From an uncultured Muribaculaceae bacterium (GTDB lineage Bacteria > Bacteroidota > Bacteroidia > Bacteroidales > Muribaculaceae), in NCBI GenBank assembly GCA_934636465.1, contig CAKUAR010000002.1:1-64000 (forward strand): a stretch of 64,000 nt of DNA. Reading direction: 5' to 3'. Position 1 is the stretch's first letter. Every line of letters begins with the position of its first letter. The position numbers and the translations under genes were made by a program. The notes beneath the pieces are model-generated. The model saw only the letters and a program-made list of their open reading frames with translations. It was not told the origin of the DNA and ran no database searches. Positions 61,101-64,000 of the stretch are shown here, in pieces.

Positions 61101-62300
61101 CTATTTGGAGCTGCTGTCGCGCTTGGTGGCTTCGTAGCCTTGCGACTCCACATCAGCATTCACGATGTCCTCGCCCCGCTTGCCTTGCAGGGCAGCGTTG
61201 GAGTTGGCCGAAAGGCCGTTGTTGACCATGGCGTTCATGTCGCATGTGCTGAGTTTGTCTATGTCGGATTTGCTCACCTTGCCGTCGCGATAGTCGCAGC
61301 AGATAGGGTTCTCATACATGGAGTATTTCAAGCCCAGAAGGCTCTTTGCCTTGTGTTTCAGCACCCAAAGTGCTGGTTTGGCAATGTATTTGTGCATGGC
61401 TGGTGAAACAGAGCCAATCATCCAGCAGTTGCGTGTGCAGTGATGCACCTTGTTGCGCACAGCCTCAGCCTGCTCGCTGTGCCACAGTTCGTCCCACGAC
61501 TGCACGTTGAGGTTGCCCATCACCTCTTTGTCTTTGGTGCCGTTGCATGGCATGACGTCGCCATAGGGGTCAATGAAGAAAGTGTCGAAGCTCATGTCGC
61601 AGGGTAACAGGCGCGGTTGGCCGTAGATATAGTTTATTAATCCATGGTTGAAATAGGCTCTGAACCATTTCTTCGGAGAGTTGCTCTTCAGCAACTCGTT
61701 GATTAGAGCCTCAAAATTTTTTGCCACCATGGGGCGGTCGTGTATGATGTTTTTTGCCTCCACAAAATAGAATGAGTTGTGGAGCGACGCCGTGGCAAAC
61801 TCCATGCCCATTTTGTTGCTCAACTGATAGAGCGGCACAAGGTCGGGGGCGTTCTTGTCTTGCACGGTCATGCCAAAGCCAACGTCGTTCATGCCCATTT
61901 TGCGCAACTTTTTCAGCGTGGTGTAGCCGCGGTTGAAGCCGTCGTTCAGGCCGCGTATCTCGTTATTGGTCTGTTCCAGGCCTTCGATTGATATGCGAAT
62001 GCCTATTTGCGGGAATTCTTTAGCCAGGGCTATTATGCGGTCAGTAAAAAAGCCGTTGGTCGATATGACGATGCGGTCGCTTTTTTTGTAGAGCTCGCGC
62101 ACTATGTCGTTGAGGTCGGTACGAATGAACGGTTCACCTCCAGTGATGTTGGTGAAGTACATCTTCGGCAGTTTCTTTATGGTGTCGAGAGAGATTTCCT
62201 CCTCTGGCCTTGATGGGGCTTTGTAGCGGTTGCACATTGTGCAGCGCGCATTGCATCGGTAGGTCACAATCACGGTGCCATTTAACTTTTTTTCTGCCAT
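61101..62300 (-). CDS. Radical SAM/SPASM protein in polysaccharide cluster
   Basis: 399 residues. The radical SAM cluster motif CNARCTMC (Cys16, 20, 23) and the SAM-binding NITGGEPFIR are present. A C-terminal SPASM-like region has further cysteines (LLPCDMSF, GDVMPCNGT, HCTRNCW). SPASM enzymes modify peptides or sugars, or act as maturases. Members lie in capsule/EPS loci of Bacteroidales between glycosyltransferase genes, as here, but their substrate is not established. After about residue 300 there is a basic segment (MHKYIAKPALWVLKHKAKSLLG) that could associate with membranes. Confidence 0.82.
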   Translation of the reverse strand: MAEKKLNGTVIVTYRCNARCTMCNRYKAPSRPEEEISLDTIKKLPKMYFTNITGGEPFIRTDLNDIVRELYKKSDRIVISTNGFFTDRIIALAKEFPQIGIRISIEGLEQTNNEIRGLNDGFNRGYTTLKKLRKMGMNDVGFGMTVQDKNAPDLVPLYQLSNKMGMEFATASLHNSFYFVEAKNIIHDRPMVAKNFEALINELLKSNSPKKWFRAYFNHGLINYIYGQPRLLPCDMSFDTFFIDPYGDVMPCNGTKDKEVMGNLNVQSWDELWHSEQAEAVRNKVHHCTRNCWMIGSVSPAMHKYIAKPALWVLKHKAKSLLGLKYSMYENPICCDYRDGKVSKSDIDKLSTCDMNAMVNNGLSANSNAALQGKRGEDIVNADVESQGYEATKRDSSSK

Positions 62301-62387
62301 GATAACTATATAGTAATTACTTTAATCCGATTTTTTGTCGGTTGCCGCTCATTAGTGTAGTGAAGGCGGTGCAAGCCGATTTTATAA

Positions 62388-63590
62388 TCAAAAGTACAGA
62401 ATATATTGTTTTGCTGCAACACTCCAGCTGTATTCTTTGGTGATGAACTCACGCGCCTTTGCTTTTTCCTCGTCATATTTGGCGTTGTCATTGAGCAGGG
62501 TGCTGAGGTCGGCGTCAAACGTCTGGGTTATGGGAATGATGCCATTTCCGTTGCCCGACTTCATAAATGGCAGTGAGTTTAATATGTTGCTGCATACAAA
62601 TATAGGCCGGCTTGCCGACAGTGACTCCAGCATTACCAAGCTAAATGCCTCTGATTTTGAGTTGAATATGCTGACGCGCGATGCTGCATAGAGTGCGTTT
62701 AGTTCTGCCCCTGGAGCAACTTCACCGGCATAAACCACTTGACTGGTTATGTCGTTTTGTGCGGCGAAATTGTCTATTTGTTGCTTGTAGGCAGCATCTA
62801 TCACTCCACCGGCATACATATATGCAGTGTCGGGTTGTGACTTTAACGTGGGGAGCAGCAATTTGAGGCTTCCGAGCTGGTTTTTGCGGTCGCACACAGA
62901 GCCGACTTGAAACACCACCTTTTTGCCAGCCAAGTTATTGGCGGCTATGAATGAGGCTATGCTTTGTGGGGTGGGTGCTTGCTCGTTATACACGCTGGTG
63001 TTTACGCCGTTTATCACCTTGTGCACCTTGCCGGGGACTACTCCAATTTTGTCAATCATCATAGCCTTTGCGCCGTCGTTGAGCACAAACACATGGTCGG
63101 CATGCCTCACGCAATACACTTCTTGAAAATAGCGTTTTTTGACGGTGTCGCAAATCTCATTCCAGTTGCCGAACCACACATGGCTGTGCACGGTGTAGGC
63201 TATGTTCACCCTGCTGCGCAATGCCGCAGGGGTCAATTTCAGGAAAAAGAAAAGATTATATTGGTTGTGGAAATGCAGCACTATTTTGCTGTCGGTGCAA
63301 CGTTTGATTATGCAGTGAAGCTTGAACGTCAGTGAAATGGAATAGAGCACGCGCTTCAACTTGTGGACTATGCCAAGGGTGGTGTCGGTGGTGTTGAAGA
63401 GCTGTGGCATATACACTTCAGTGATAGGCAAACTGGTGGCAGCGCGCTTGGAGTCTTTTATATCAACAATGGTAGCGTCGTAGCCGAGGCTCAGCAGCGA
63501 GGAGGTTAGCTCCTCGACCACAATCTCGGTTGCTGCGCCAATCTTTGCCGGTATGCTGGTGTAGCCAGTTCCTATTTCAAATATCTTCAT
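62388..63590 (-). CDS. Glycosyltransferase family 4
   Basis: 400 residues, GT-B fold. The N-terminal domain has an unusual KIFEIGTGYTSIPAKIGAATE start and TVHSHVWFGNW. The C-terminal domain has VFQVGSVCDRKNQLGSL and the catalytic-site region FNSKSEAFSLVMLESLSAS. It probably adds a sugar to the growing exopolysaccharide repeat unit. Its start overlaps the end of the next glycosyltransferase gene by 14 bases, so the two are translationally coupled. About 87 bases separate it from the radical SAM gene. Confidence 0.85.
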   Translation of the reverse strand: MKIFEIGTGYTSIPAKIGAATEIVVEELTSSLLSLGYDATIVDIKDSKRAATSLPITEVYMPQLFNTTDTTLGIVHKLKRVLYSISLTFKLHCIIKRCTDSKIVLHFHNQYNLFFFLKLTPAALRSRVNIAYTVHSHVWFGNWNEICDTVKKRYFQEVYCVRHADHVFVLNDGAKAMMIDKIGVVPGKVHKVINGVNTSVYNEQAPTPQSIASFIAANNLAGKKVVFQVGSVCDRKNQLGSLKLLLPTLKSQPDTAYMYAGGVIDAAYKQQIDNFAAQNDITSQVVYAGEVAPGAELNALYAASRVSIFNSKSEAFSLVMLESLSASRPIFVCSNILNSLPFMKSGNGNGIIPITQTFDADLSTLLNDNAKYDEEKAKAREFITKEYSWSVAAKQYILYF

Positions 63591-64000
63591 GAGATGCTAT
63601 CGTTTCATTAAAAATGTCCATTAACTTTTTGTAATGGATTTCCGGAGAGAAATTTGACAGTGCAAAGTTACGAGAAGCTACTGACATTTGCTGATAAGTT
63701 TCAGCATTAATTGCGTTTGCCTTAATGATGCAGCGCTTCAACTCCTCCACGTTGCCCATCTCAAAGAGGAAACCAGTGTCGGGTGTCACAATCTCCGGTA
63801 TTCCACCAGTGATGGAGCCTATCACTGGTTTGCCATGAGAATATGCTTCGATTATTGTGAGCGGATTGTTGTCCTCACACTCCGAGGGCACTATGACAAA
63901 AGACGCATGGCGCACCTGCTCAAACAGTTCTTCTCCTTTCTTGAAGCCAAGAAAGGCCACGTTTGCGGGGGCTTGCCGCTCGAGCGACTCTCTCAAGGGG
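63577..64000 (-). CDS. Glycosyltransferase family 4, C-terminal part (cut by window edge)
   Basis: At least 139 residues of the C-terminal GT-B domain; the gene continues past the right edge. LGFKKGEELFEQVRHASFVIVPSECEDNNPLTIIEAYSHGKPVIGS is the classic E-x7-E nucleotide-sugar-binding region of family 4 enzymes. It overlaps the following glycosyltransferase gene and belongs to the same polysaccharide operon, whose promoter and export genes must lie outside the window. Confidence 0.88.
   Translation of the reverse strand, partial: PLRESLERQAPANVAFLGFKKGEELFEQVRHASFVIVPSECEDNNPLTIIEAYSHGKPVIGSITGGIPEIVTPDTGFLFEMGNVEELKRCIIKANAINAETYQQMSVASRNFALSNFSPEIHYKKLMDIFNETIASHEDI

Noticed and set aside
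1-64000. CRISPR arrays, prophage, insertion sequences, rRNA genes, replication origin
   Set aside because: No regularly spaced repeats, transposase, integrase, phage structural genes, rRNA sequence or DnaA-box cluster were seen. The only dispersed repeat found is the 49-bp element.

Overview
The window is chromosomal DNA from an anaerobic member of the Bacteroidales. Three things point there. Many transcription starts carry the Bacteroidetes -7 box TAnnTTTG, several with a TTTG -33 box about 20 bases upstream, and start codons lack Shine-Dalgarno sequences. Many proteins belong to families typical of the order (DUF4491, DUF4831, DUF4919, DUF5722, OMP_b-brl_3 barrels, acpP-fabF-rnc). The anaerobic enzymes 2-oxoacid:ferredoxin oxidoreductase and flavodiiron protein/rubredoxin are present. 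Moderate GC and heavy GTG (Val) use fit a Muribaculaceae- or Prevotellaceae-like gut organism, but the exact taxon cannot be read from the sequence. There is no rRNA, CRISPR array, prophage, transposase or plasmid backbone. This is mostly a core-genome segment ending in an exopolysaccharide locus.

Layout. 0-9 kb: an ABC exporter pair, an outer-membrane barrel, a DUF4491 membrane protein, a DUF5722 glycosidase-like protein with a C-terminal sorting-domain-like tail, a DUF3298 lipoprotein and an unknown protein. 9-16.5 kb: korAB, convergent hpt-adk, the NAD(P)HX repair enzyme nnr and a DUF4831 protein. 16.5-18.5 kb: an NlpC/P60 peptidase behind a long structured leader, a small secreted protein and tRNA-Val(CAC). 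18.7-26 kb: a 1208-residue GLUG-type beta-helix protein, an esterase and an MG2/plug outer-membrane protein. 26-34.7 kb: flavodiiron protein and rubredoxin, a secreted propeller-like protein, a COG0523 GTPase, a MATE exporter, an acyltransferase and an ATPase-DUF4435 protein. 34.8-38.9 kb: acpP-fabF-rnc and a Gly/Asn-rich secreted protein. 39-47 kb: an AAA+ ATPase, a secreted repeat/zinc-cluster protein, tRNA-Lys, a frameshifted small gene, a LysE exporter, thioredoxin, RNase Z and a PLP lyase. 47-55.5 kb: SpoT-type and PgpH-type nucleotide-messenger enzymes, envelope proteins, pncB and a MaoC hydratase. 55.6-59.8 kb: YjbR, GNAT, FKBP and PBP4 genes and a second MATE exporter. 60-64 kb: three glycosyltransferases and a radical SAM/SPASM protein on one strand, running off the window.

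The most notable items are: an exact 49-bp repeat carrying a promoter box, found upstream of two unrelated genes 55.5 kb apart, with a partial relative at 31.4 kb; a structured leader of about 235 nt before the NlpC/P60 gene, preceded by three GTTTACA sites; a possible ~70-nt small RNA at 45.97-46.04 kb with a full promoter and terminator; a single-gene ATPase-DUF4435 protein resembling a fused defence nuclease; and a secreted protein joining DUF7477-like repeats to a DnaJ-like zinc cluster. None is proven to be a new system. Each is stated with a decisive check.
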